Position numbers and translations under genes: made by a program
Assembly (NCBI GenBank): GCA_946549155.1
Contig: CAMNQN010000066.1
Span: 1 to 14,461 of the forward strand
Length of the DNA stretch: 14,461 bases
DNA from: an uncultured Lachnospiraceae bacterium
GTDB lineage: Bacteria; Bacillota; Clostridia; Lachnospirales; Lachnospiraceae
Direction of reading: 5' to 3'
The notes under the pieces: generated by a model
Told to the model about the DNA's origin: nothing
Seen by the model: the letters and a program-made list of their open reading frames with translations, nothing else
Databases searched by the model: none
Shown here: positions 6,881 through 13,047 of the stretch, in pieces
Position numbering within the stretch: the first letter of the stretch is position 1
How the letters are laid out: each line of letters opens with the position of its first letter

Positions 6881-6926
6881 GAGAGAGGCTTTTGCCCCCG
6901 CATTGCCGGAGACAGAGCCTCTTTTT
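6881..6926 (+). terminator. Rho-independent terminator of the three-gene operon
   Basis: AGAGGCT (6884-6890) pairs perfectly with AGCCTCT (6916-6922) and runs into a T-tract (6922-6926). The stem can be extended by a few A-T and G-T pairs at its base. It separates the enzyme operon from the GntR gene, so the regulator is expressed on its own. Confidence 0.7.
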
Positions 6927-6938
6927 GGGATTCTTCTC

Positions 6939-6967
6939 TTTACTTTATTTGGTAAAATTGATAAAAT
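6939..6967 (+). promoter_or_regulatory. Weak sigma-A promoter ahead of the GntR gene
   Basis: TTTACT (6939-6944), a 17-bp spacer and TAAAAT (6962-6967) form a plausible but weak promoter just past the terminator. A short inverted repeat GTTG-TCTC-CAAC lies downstream near 6987-7000 and could be part of an autoregulatory site, but its arms are only four bases long. Confidence 0.45.
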
Positions 6968-7038
6968 AAAAGTTATGGAACATTTAGGTTGTCTCCAACA
7001 GAAGAAAAACAGGAAGTTCATTACAGCAGGAGGATGGC

Positions 7039-7815
7039 ATGATGGAGAACAATTTTTTTCAGAATAGGATATTGGACAAGAGCGTGCCGATTCCCCTTTA
7101 TTTTCAGTTGAAGGAACTGATTATCGAAGCCATTAAATCGGGAGAGTATAAAAATGGAAGTCTGATTCCCACAGAGAAGGAGTTCAGCGAAATTTATCAG
7201 ATCAGCCGCACCACGGTGCGCCAGGCGGTGACAGAGCTGGTACAGGAGGGATGGCTGTACCGGGTGAAGAGTAAGGGAACCTTTGTCTCTACTCCGAAGA
7301 TTAACCAGGATTTTATTCAGCGTTTGGAGACCTATCAGGAGCAGATGGAGCGTTCCGGTATGACGCCGGAAACGGAGGTGCTGGCACTGGAAGTGATGGA
7401 GGCATCGGGTACTGTAGCCAAGGCACTGCAGCTTGAGGAGGGCCAGAAGGTGATCTATCTGCATCGCCGCCGGTTCGCCGATGGAGAGCCGATTCTCACA
7501 GCGGAGACCTATCTGCCTTACGAGCTGTGCAAGTTTGTTTTGGATCATGATTTTGAGAAGGAGTCTCTGTATGAGACACTGCGGCAGAGTGTCGAGGCAG
7601 AGGTTTTGTGTGTGCATCGACGGGTGGAGGCTGTGGAAGCCACGGCGAAGGATGTACAGTATCTGGATATGAAGCTTGGAAAGCCGATTCAGCTGTTCCA
7701 TTCTGTGGGCAGCAATGCATATGGACGCCCTATTGAATATTCCGTGGCCAGATATCGGGGGGATCGGAATAGTTTCGAGGTGACGGTGCTGGCTGAATCG
7801 AAGAATCGGGGGTAA
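7039..7815 (+). CDS. GntR-family (HutC/UTRA) transcriptional regulator
   Basis: The 258-residue protein has an N-terminal winged helix-turn-helix (about residues 16-82; PTEKEFSEIYQISRTTVRQA is the recognition region, ending with the wing KSKGTFV) and a C-terminal UTRA ligand domain (about 98-250, ending in GRPIEYSVARYRGDRNSF). Members of this subfamily usually repress sugar or amino-sugar genes and are released by a phosphorylated sugar or related effector. Two consecutive ATG codons (7039, 7042) follow GGAGG at 7029-7033; the second is better spaced at 8 nt. Its position directly after the dehydrogenase/isomerase/hydrolase operon, with its own weak promoter, suggests it controls that operon. 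The PHP gene follows 62 bp later without a terminator and is probably co-transcribed. Confidence 0.93.
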   Translation: MMENNFFQNRILDKSVPIPLYFQLKELIIEAIKSGEYKNGSLIPTEKEFSEIYQISRTTVRQAVTELVQEGWLYRVKSKGTFVSTPKINQDFIQRLETYQEQMERSGMTPETEVLALEVMEASGTVAKALQLEEGQKVIYLHRRRFADGEPILTAETYLPYELCKFVLDHDFEKESLYETLRQSVEAEVLCVHRRVEAVEATAKDVQYLDMKLGKPIQLFHSVGSNAYGRPIEYSVARYRGDRNSFEVTVLAESKNRG

Positions 7816-7877
7816 AGCTGAATAGGAATGGCTTTTGCAGTATAAGCTATGAAAAAATCGGAAACAGGAGAAAAGGA

Positions 7878-8615
7878 ATGAACTATATTTTGGATTCTCA
7901 TGCGCATACCCTTGCCAGCGGACATGCTTACAACACGATTACCGAGATGGTGCAGGCCGCTGCTGCCAAAGGGCTGAAGCTGCTGGCTCTTACAGAGCAT
8001 ACAAAAGAGATGCCGGGCACTTGCCACGAGCTATATTTTATGAATTTAAAGGTCATTCCCAGACAGCAGCAGGGGATAGAGGTGTTGTTTGGCGCCGAGG
8101 TTAATATCATAGATTATGAAGGAAAGCTGGACATGCGTCCCGGCCTGTTGAAAAAAATGGATGTGAACATTGCCAGCCTGCATATTCCGTGTATTACACC
8201 GGGAACCGTGGCGGAAAATACCAATGCGCTGGTGAAGGCCGCCGAAAACCCGCTGATTAACATTATCGGACATCCGGACGACGGGAGATATCCGGTGGAT
8301 TTTGATATGCTGGTGGCGGCAGCCAGGGAAAACCATGTGCTGTTGGAGCTGAATAACAGTTCCCTGAATCCCTCCGGCTCCAGAATCAATGCCAGAGAGG
8401 CGGATATCAAACTTCTGGAGCTGTGTGAGAAATACAATACGCCGATTATTCTGAACAGCGATGCGCATTGGGCCGGAGATGTGGGGAATACCTGCTATTC
8501 CATGCCTCTGGTGCAGGAGGTGAATTTTCCGGAGCGCCTGATTGTGAACCGGTCGGTGGAAGAATATAAAAAATATGTGAACCGTTATAAAAATTCAGAT
8601 ACAACTTTACAGTGA
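7878..8615 (+). CDS. PHP-domain metallohydrolase, YcdX-like (probable phosphatase)
   Basis: A 245-residue stand-alone PHP protein close to E. coli YcdX in length and motif order. Nine expected metal ligands of a trinuclear site are present: His8, His10, His16, His41, Glu74, His102, His132, Asp195 and His197. The first seven are shifted by one from the YcdX positions as I recall them. YcdX-type proteins hydrolyse phosphate esters; the physiological substrate is unsettled. The start is supported by AGGAG 7 nt upstream. It is downstream of the GntR gene in the same direction, so a role in dephosphorylating an intermediate of the neighbouring sugar-phosphate module is possible, but it may equally be an unrelated housekeeping gene. 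It is not a histidinol-phosphatase by its motifs and size, though the fold is shared. Confidence 0.9.
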   Translation: MNYILDSHAHTLASGHAYNTITEMVQAAAAKGLKLLALTEHTKEMPGTCHELYFMNLKVIPRQQQGIEVLFGAEVNIIDYEGKLDMRPGLLKKMDVNIASLHIPCITPGTVAENTNALVKAAENPLINIIGHPDDGRYPVDFDMLVAAARENHVLLELNNSSLNPSGSRINAREADIKLLELCEKYNTPIILNSDAHWAGDVGNTCYSMPLVQEVNFPERLIVNRSVEEYKKYVNRYKNSDTTLQ

Positions 8616-8618
8616 AAT

Positions 8619-8639
8619 TTTAACGTGTTAAATTATACT
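8619..8639 (+). promoter_or_regulatory. Palindrome and -10 box ahead of the TrpR-like gene
   Basis: A perfect inverted repeat TTTAAC-GT-GTTAAA (8619-8632) directly abuts a -10 box TATACT (8634-8639). No convincing -35 is seen at 17 bp (AGTGAA), and TTTACA lies too far upstream. A palindrome fused to the -10 box of a small DNA-binding protein gene suggests autoregulation; this is inference. Confidence 0.4.
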
Positions 8640-8703
8640 CATGCAAATAGAAAGGCTGCCGGTGGTCAGAGGCTGCAGGGCAGCGGCAGGAGGAATAGAA
8701 ATC

Positions 8704-9003
8704 ATGAGTAAAAAAATCAGAACAGAAGCGGTGAACGCATTGTTTGACGCAGTTCTTTGCCTGAAGGACAGAGAGGAGTGTTATAGATTTTTCGAGGATG
8801 TCTGTACGGTAAATGAACTGCTGTCGCTTTCCCAGCGTTTTGAAGTGGCGAAGATGCTGACAGAAAAGAAGACCTATCTGGAGATCGCGGATAAGACGGG
8901 GGCTTCCACAGCCACTATCAGCCGGGTGAACCGTTCCCTGATCTACGGAAATGACGGTTATGAGATGGTGTTTGCCCGCATGGGGGAAAATAAGAGAGAG
9001 TAG
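8704..9003 (+). CDS. yerC: YerC/YecD-type TrpR-like DNA-binding protein
   Basis: A 99-residue all-helical protein matching the YerC/YecD family of TrpR-related proteins. The N-terminal helices carry CTVNELLSLSQRFEVAKML, and the helix-turn-helix is at about residues 56-80 (YLEIADKTGASTATISRVNRS). Relatives are about 95-105 residues long. I chose ATG 8704 because AGGAGG (8688-8693) lies 10 nt ahead; an in-frame ATG at 8641 would add 21 residues without a ribosome-binding site and falls at the predicted -10 box. In Bacillus subtilis yerC sits a few genes upstream of pcrA, as here. Its target and ligand are not established; despite the fold it need not sense tryptophan. Expression may come from its own -10/palindrome region or by readthrough from the PHP gene, 88 bp upstream. 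Confidence 0.9.
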   Translation: MSKKIRTEAVNALFDAVLCLKDREECYRFFEDVCTVNELLSLSQRFEVAKMLTEKKTYLEIADKTGASTATISRVNRSLIYGNDGYEMVFARMGENKRE

Positions 9004-9020
9004 AGACGATTTTCAAAGCA

Positions 9021-9050
9021 GCCGCAAAATCCCTTCGGGCATTTTGCGGC
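9021..9050. terminator. Bidirectional hairpin terminator between convergent genes
   Basis: A 13-bp stem (GCCGCAAAAT-CCC against GGG-C-ATTTTGCGGC, one bulged C) with a TTC loop lies between the convergent yerC-like gene and the DUF1836 gene. T-runs are weak on both sides (TTTT at 9056-9059 on the plus strand), but position and stem strength favour termination in both directions. Confidence 0.6.
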
Positions 9051-9079
9051 GCGCGTTTTGCGGGGGACAGTTTCTGGCC

Positions 9080-9700
9080 CTATTTTTTCGGTGGTTTCTT
9101 TTCTTCCCCTGTGGATGCGGAATAGGCGTCAATCAGCCGCTCAATCATCTGTTTTTTTACATAAACATCGAAGCTTAGCAGACAAATCATGGAAAAGAGC
9201 TGGAGAAAATCCTGATCCTCGGCGGGAGCGTCGGGGAAGGCCTGAAAGGATCTCTCATAGAGTCTCTGGACATCTTCCTTCAGAACCTGAAACTCCTCCT
9301 GCTCCATCTGCATCACATCCGTATAAATTTGTTCCATGGTAAATTCCGAATCTGAATAAAAAAAACGTTCCGTCAGAGGATTTAACACGGCCTGAATATC
9401 CTGAAAGGATAAAAATCCTTTAAAATAATAGATAAAAATCAGAACCAGCAGATGCTCCTTCGAGTATTTTTTCTTAACCGGCGGAGGAAGCAGGTGGTTC
9501 TTTGCGTAGTTGTTGATCATGGTTTTCGTTAATACCTTGTCCTCCGGGTAGCGTTTCAAAGAAGTCAGATGCTTTTCCATGAAAGTAGTCACCTGATCCA
9601 TATATAAATCAATGTTGGGAATGTCTGCGGATTTAATGTAATCCAGCTTGTCCAGGTTTTCCAGGATATTGTTTAACAGTGTTTCTTTATTTAACGCCAT
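9080..9700 (-). CDS. DUF1836 family protein (winged-helix-like)
   Basis: The product is about 206 residues and matches the DUF1836 pattern: an N-terminal region with IPNIDLYMDQV, then a segment resembling a MerR-type winged helix (LTKTMINNYAKNHLLPPPVKKKY followed by the helical LVLIFIYYFKGFLSFQDIQAVL), and a helical C-terminal half. The family is confined largely to Clostridia and Bacilli and has no proven function; the N-terminal part suggests DNA binding. I chose ATG 9700 because AAAGAGGTGG ends 5 nt ahead; the GTG at 9709 overlaps that ribosome-binding site. It has its own promoter and opposes the neighbouring genes, so it is independent of both yerC and pcrA. The Lys/Pro-rich end (EEKKPPKK) is unremarkable. 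Confidence 0.88.
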   Translation of the reverse strand: MALNKETLLNNILENLDKLDYIKSADIPNIDLYMDQVTTFMEKHLTSLKRYPEDKVLTKTMINNYAKNHLLPPPVKKKYSKEHLLVLIFIYYFKGFLSFQDIQAVLNPLTERFFYSDSEFTMEQIYTDVMQMEQEEFQVLKEDVQRLYERSFQAFPDAPAEDQDFLQLFSMICLLSFDVYVKKQMIERLIDAYSASTGEEKKPPKK

Positions 9701-9720
9701 GTTTGCCACCTCTTTACCTT

Positions 9721-9749
9721 ATTATATAGTTTCAAAAACTAGATGGCAA
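9721..9749 (-). promoter_or_regulatory. Sigma-A promoter of the DUF1836 gene
   Basis: On the minus strand TTGCCA (9744-9749), a 17-bp spacer and a perfect TATAAT (9721-9726) lie immediately upstream of the ribosome-binding site, giving a very short leader of about 15 nt before ATG 9700. Confidence 0.75.
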
Positions 9750-9786
9750 GGGTTTTTTTGTGGAATCTTTCAATCGCAACTACTGT

Positions 9787-9815
9787 TTGACTATTTGAGG
9801 CGGATCAAGTACAAT
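9787..9815 (+). promoter_or_regulatory. Sigma-A promoter of the small protein-pcrA operon
   Basis: TTGACT (9787-9792), a 17-bp spacer and TACAAT (9810-9815) lie about 80 bp before the first start codon and are divergent to the DUF1836 promoter 40 bp away. Confidence 0.7.
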
Positions 9816-9894
9816 GAATGGGAGCCTGCGGCAATCCGGTAAGCGGCAGAAGCGCAGCTGATCGGGAGAAAGCAGAAGAGGAGAAGAAAAACGG

Positions 9895-10125
9895 ATGCGT
9901 TCGATGGAATTCAAGATGGAGAGAGAGGGCTTGGTAAAGCCCGGGGATAAGGTTCATGTGACCGAGGGTGTGCTGCCGTCCAGCTGGTATTATACGATAG
10001 AGCCGGCGGTGGCCATGTCTGCCAATTATAAAAACCGGGAACGGCTGACGATTTTTGACGGTGTTGTGACGGAAGTCCGGACGGATGAGAGCGGTTACAC
10101 CGTGATTGCAGAATTTGAAGAATAG
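9895..10125 (+). CDS. Small conserved-looking protein upstream of pcrA, function unknown
   Basis: A 76-residue protein I do not recognise. It is predicted to be mostly beta strand: KPGDKVHVTEGVLPSSWYY, then RERLTIFDGVVTEVRTDESG, YTVIAEFEE, with Gly/Asp turns, a look typical of small beta-barrels (SH3- or Tudor-like). There is no signal peptide or membrane segment. ATG 9895 is chosen because AGAGGAG lies 11 nt ahead; ATG 9904 and 9916 are less well placed. It ends 23 bp before pcrA and shares its promoter, so it should be made together with the helicase. That suggests, but does not show, a link to PcrA or DNA repair; it could also be a simple passenger. Confidence 0.75.
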   Translation: MRSMEFKMEREGLVKPGDKVHVTEGVLPSSWYYTIEPAVAMSANYKNRERLTIFDGVVTEVRTDESGYTVIAEFEE

Positions 10126-10148
10126 CGATATGGAGAGAAAGAGGAACT

Positions 10149-12443
10149 ATGGGTACTTTGGAAGGATTAAACAGGGAGCAGCAGGAGGCGGTCTGTCATT
10201 TTGAGGGTCCCCTCCTGATTTTGGCAGGTGCAGGTTCAGGTAAGACCAGGGTGCTGACGAATCGGATTGCCTGGCTGATTGAGGCACAAAACATCAATCC
10301 CTGGAATATCATGGCCATCACCTTTACCAACAAAGCCGCAGGGGAGATGCGGGAGCGGGTGGACCGGATGGTGGGCTTTGGGGCCGACAGTGTTTGGGTT
10401 TCCACTTTTCACAGCACCTGCGTGCGGATTTTACGGCGTTATATTGATCGGCTGGGGTATGGGACGAACTTCACCATCTATGACGGGGACGATCAAAAAA
10501 CATTGATGAAAGATATCTGCAAACGGCTGCAGATTGATACAAAGGTGTACAGGGAACGTTCTCTGCTGGCGGCGATTTCTTCTGCCAAGGATGAACTGAT
10601 TGGACCGGAGGAATACAAGCTGAAAGCCCAGGGAGATTTCACAAAGATGAAAATTGCCCAGGTTTACGAGGAGTATCAGCGGCAGCTGCGGCAGAATAAT
10701 GCACTGGATTTTGACGATCTGATCGTCAAGACAGTGGAATTATTCCAGAATAACGGGGATGTACTGGATTACTATCAGGAGAGATTCCGGTTTATTATGG
10801 TGGATGAGTATCAGGACACCAATACGGCGCAGTTTTGCCTGGTAAGCACTCTGGCGTCAAAATATAAAAACCTCTGCGTAGTGGGAGATGACGATCAGTC
10901 GATCTATAAGTTCCGGGGAGCGAATATCGGAAATATTCTGAATTTTGAGCAGTTTTTTCCAGAGGCGAAGGTGATCAAGCTGGAACAAAATTACCGCTCC
11001 ACGCAGAACATTCTGGACGCGGCTAACGCGGTCATTGCCAATAACCGGGGCAGGAAGGAGAAATCCCTCTGGACGGCCAACGGTGCGGGGGAAAAGGTGA
11101 ATTTCCGGCAGTTCTTTTCTGCCTTTGAGGAGGCGGAGTACATAGCGGACGATATCAGGAAAAAGGTACAGCAGGGGATTTGCGGATATCAGGACTGCGC
11201 GGTGCTGTACCGCACCAACGCACAGTCCCGTATGTTTGAGGAAAAGTTTTTGCTGTCCAACATCCCTTATAAGATCATCGGCGGCATCAATTTTTACGCC
11301 CGGAAGGAGATTAAGGATCTGCTGGCCTATTTAAAGACGGTAGATAACGCCCGGGATGATCTGGCGGTGCGGCGTATCATCAATGTGCCCAAACGGGGCA
11401 TTGGCGCTGCCACTATTTCCCGGGTGCAGGATTATGCGGATGCTCATGGCATCAGCTTTTACGATGGGCTGAAGGCGGCCCGGGATATTTCGGGGGTGGG
11501 AAGGGGAGCTGCAAAGACGGTGCCCTTTGTTACCTTTATTCAGACGCTGCGCAGTAAGCAGGAGTTTTATTCCGTCACGGAACTGCTGAATGAGATCATT
11601 GAACAGACAGGCTATGTGAAGGAGCTGGAGGCGGAGGGCACTGAGGAAGCCAGAGAGCGGATAGAAAACATTGACGAGCTGGTGAGCAAGGCCACAGCCT
11701 ATGAGGAGACGGCGGAGGAACCAAGCCTTAGCGGGTTCCTGGAGGAAGTGGCTCTGGTGGCAGATATTGACAGTCTGGACGGGGAGGGCAGCAAGGTGGT
11801 GCTGATGACGCTTCACAGCGCCAAGGGCCTGGAATTTCCCCAAGTGTATCTGGCGGGGATGGAGGACGGGCTGTTTCCCAGCTATCTGTGTATCACCTCC
11901 GATGATCCGACAGATGTGGAGGAGGAACGGCGGCTCTGCTATGTGGGCATTACCCGTGCCATGAAAGAGTTGACTCTTACGGCGGCCCAGACCCGTATGA
12001 TCCGCGGGCAGACCCAGTACAATAAAATGTCCCGGTTTGTGAAGGAGATTCCGCAGGAGCTTTTGCAGACAGAGAAGAAAGGCAGGTTTGGAGCCGGCAG
12101 TTTTGGCTCCGTCAGCGCGGGAAATGGAACGGCAGACTCTGGGAGCGGCAGCCTTGGCGCGCCGGCTTCCTCCGGCGTCCAGCAGATGGAGGCGAAGAAG
12201 CGGGCCTATCAGCAGGCCCGGGAGGCTTTCCGCAGCCAGGTTTTCCAGCCGAAACAATTTCAGGTAAAAATGGCGGAGGGCCTGGATTACAAGGAAGGGG
12301 ATACGGTGTCCCATGTGAAATTCGGTGTGGGGGTTGTGCAGAAAATTGTGGAGGGAGGCAGAGATTACGAGGTGACGGTAGACTTTGAAAGGGCTGGCGT
12401 GAAAAAAATGTTTGCTTCCTTCGCGAAGCTGAAGAAGCTATAA
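10149..12443 (+). CDS. pcrA: ATP-dependent DNA helicase PcrA (UvrD/Rep family)
   Basis: A 764-residue superfamily 1A 3'-5' helicase. In order: Q motif LNREQQEAV, Walker A GAGSGKT (27-33), motif Ia TFTNKAAGEMRER, motif Ib TFHSTCVRILRRY, Walker B DEYQDTN (from residue 219), motif III GDDDQSIYKFRGA, NYRST, motif V TLHSAKGLEFPQVYL and motif VI EERRLCYVGITRAM. A Gly/Ser/Ala-rich linker (about 645-680) leads to the C-terminal Tudor-like module (EGDTVSHVKFGVGVVQKI to the end), which in PcrA/UvrD binds RNA polymerase and connects the helicase to transcription-coupled repair. PcrA also clears recombination intermediates and supports plasmid replication. Length is slightly above the usual 720-750, due mainly to the linker. 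ATG 10149 follows a close GAGG (4 nt). There is no ligA or pcrB next to it, unlike Bacillus. No strong terminator is seen after the stop. Confidence 0.97.
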   Translation: MGTLEGLNREQQEAVCHFEGPLLILAGAGSGKTRVLTNRIAWLIEAQNINPWNIMAITFTNKAAGEMRERVDRMVGFGADSVWVSTFHSTCVRILRRYIDRLGYGTNFTIYDGDDQKTLMKDICKRLQIDTKVYRERSLLAAISSAKDELIGPEEYKLKAQGDFTKMKIAQVYEEYQRQLRQNNALDFDDLIVKTVELFQNNGDVLDYYQERFRFIMVDEYQDTNTAQFCLVSTLASKYKNLCVVGDDDQSIYKFRGANIGNILNFEQFFPEAKVIKLEQNYRSTQNILDAANAVIANNRGRKEKSLWTANGAGEKVNFRQFFSAFEEAEYIADDIRKKVQQGICGYQDCAVLYRTNAQSRMFEEKFLLSNIPYKIIGGINFYARKEIKDLLAYLKTVDNARDDLAVRRIINVPKRGIGAATISRVQDYADAHGISFYDGLKAARDISGVGRGAAKTVPFVTFIQTLRSKQEFYSVTELLNEIIEQTGYVKELEAEGTEEARERIENIDELVSKATAYEETAEEPSLSGFLEEVALVADIDSLDGEGSKVVLMTLHSAKGLEFPQVYLAGMEDGLFPSYLCITSDDPTDVEEERRLCYVGITRAMKELTLTAAQTRMIRGQTQYNKMSRFVKEIPQELLQTEKKGRFGAGSFGSVSAGNGTADSGSGSLGAPASSGVQQMEAKKRAYQQAREAFRSQVFQPKQFQVKMAEGLDYKEGDTVSHVKFGVGVVQKIVEGGRDYEVTVDFERAGVKKMFASFAKLKKL

Positions 12444-12485
12444 CATTTTTTAAAATTTTGTGCGGGACAGTGTCAAATTGGATTT

Positions 12486-12519
12486 TGGTATAGTAAAATG
12501 AAAAGAGATGTGGTATACT
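12486..12519 (+). promoter_or_regulatory. Two extended -10 boxes ahead of the small membrane protein gene
   Basis: TGGTATAGT (12486-12494) and TGGTATACT (12511-12519) are both extended -10 elements of the TGnTATAnT kind, 25 bp apart, and neither has a recognisable -35. Either could start the transcript of the gene at 12590; they may be alternative start points. Confidence 0.5.
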
Positions 12520-12589
12520 AATGGCAGGCTGCAGAGAGGAAGAGCTGTGATGCTTACCTGCATAAAGCTATAGAAAGGACGTGGATATT

Positions 12590-12895
12590 ATGATGAAAAT
12601 TGAGGATTTGTTAACAGCGCTCCAGAAAAAAGAGGATGAAAAGCACAAAAATTGTATCTTATGGGCGCTGGCGATCATCGGCGCAGTGGCTGCGGTGGCA
12701 GGTATCGCCTATGCGGTTTATCGCTATATGACTCCGGATTATCTGGAGGATTTTGAGGATGACTTTGACGACGACTTCGATGATTTCTTCGAGGAGGAAG
12801 AAGAGGAGGAGGAAGAGAAGGCTGCTGATCCGGTGGAGGAGAAGGCAGAGGAAGCCGCCGAGGAATTGAAAAAAGAAGAGGCTCCTGAGGCGTAG
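12590..12895 (+). CDS. Small single-pass membrane protein with poly-acidic tail
   Basis: A 101-residue protein of unknown function. Its N-terminus is short, charged and Lys-rich (MMKIEDLLTALQKKEDEKHK), followed by one hydrophobic span (about residues 21-44, CILWALAIIGAVAAVAGIAYAVY). The remaining half is almost entirely Asp/Glu: a phenylalanine-punctuated run (DFEDDFDDDFDDFFE), nine consecutive Glu, then an Ala/Glu/Lys helix. The basic residues before the span give no strong topology signal, so the tail could face either side. I chose ATG 12590 (AAAGGA 10 nt upstream); GTG 12581 sits right on the ribosome-binding site. It has its own promoter region and is followed by a terminator, so it is monocistronic. 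Metal binding, protein masking or a cell-envelope scaffold role are all possible and unsupported. Confidence 0.78.
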   Translation: MMKIEDLLTALQKKEDEKHKNCILWALAIIGAVAAVAGIAYAVYRYMTPDYLEDFEDDFDDDFDDFFEEEEEEEEEKAADPVEEKAEEAAEELKKEEAPEA

Positions 12896-12952
12896 ACAGC
12901 AGCTTTACGAAAAAAATGAATCTTAAGGACCGATTCAGAATACAGAAATTTT

Positions 12953-12985
12953 CAGGCAGATGCAGGTTGTATCTGCCTGATTTTA
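12953..12985 (+). terminator. Rho-independent terminator of the small membrane protein gene
   Basis: A perfect 9-bp stem CAGGCAGAT (12953-12961) with ATCTGCCTG (12971-12979) and a 9-nt loop, followed by ATTTTAT. It lies about 58 bp after the stop and isolates the small gene from the methyltransferase gene. Confidence 0.75.
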
Positions 12986-13047
12986 TGAGATCAGAAAATA
13001 GAAATCAGAAGAAAAATGGGACAGACAGTAGGAAAAAGGAGTGCCAA

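Noticed and set aside
7039..7815. Considered whether the GntR regulator and enzyme operon form a toxin, defence or phage-related locus
   Set aside because: No nuclease, integrase, phage or toxin-antitoxin signature is present; all motifs point to metabolism.
8641..8703. Upstream ATG extending the TrpR-like protein by 21 residues
   Set aside because: It lies at the predicted -10 box without a ribosome-binding site, while ATG 8704 has a perfect AGGAGG and gives the usual family length.
11331..12314. A 327-codon minus-strand open frame inside pcrA
   Set aside because: It lies opposite conserved helicase motifs V and VI and the linker; no signals of its own.
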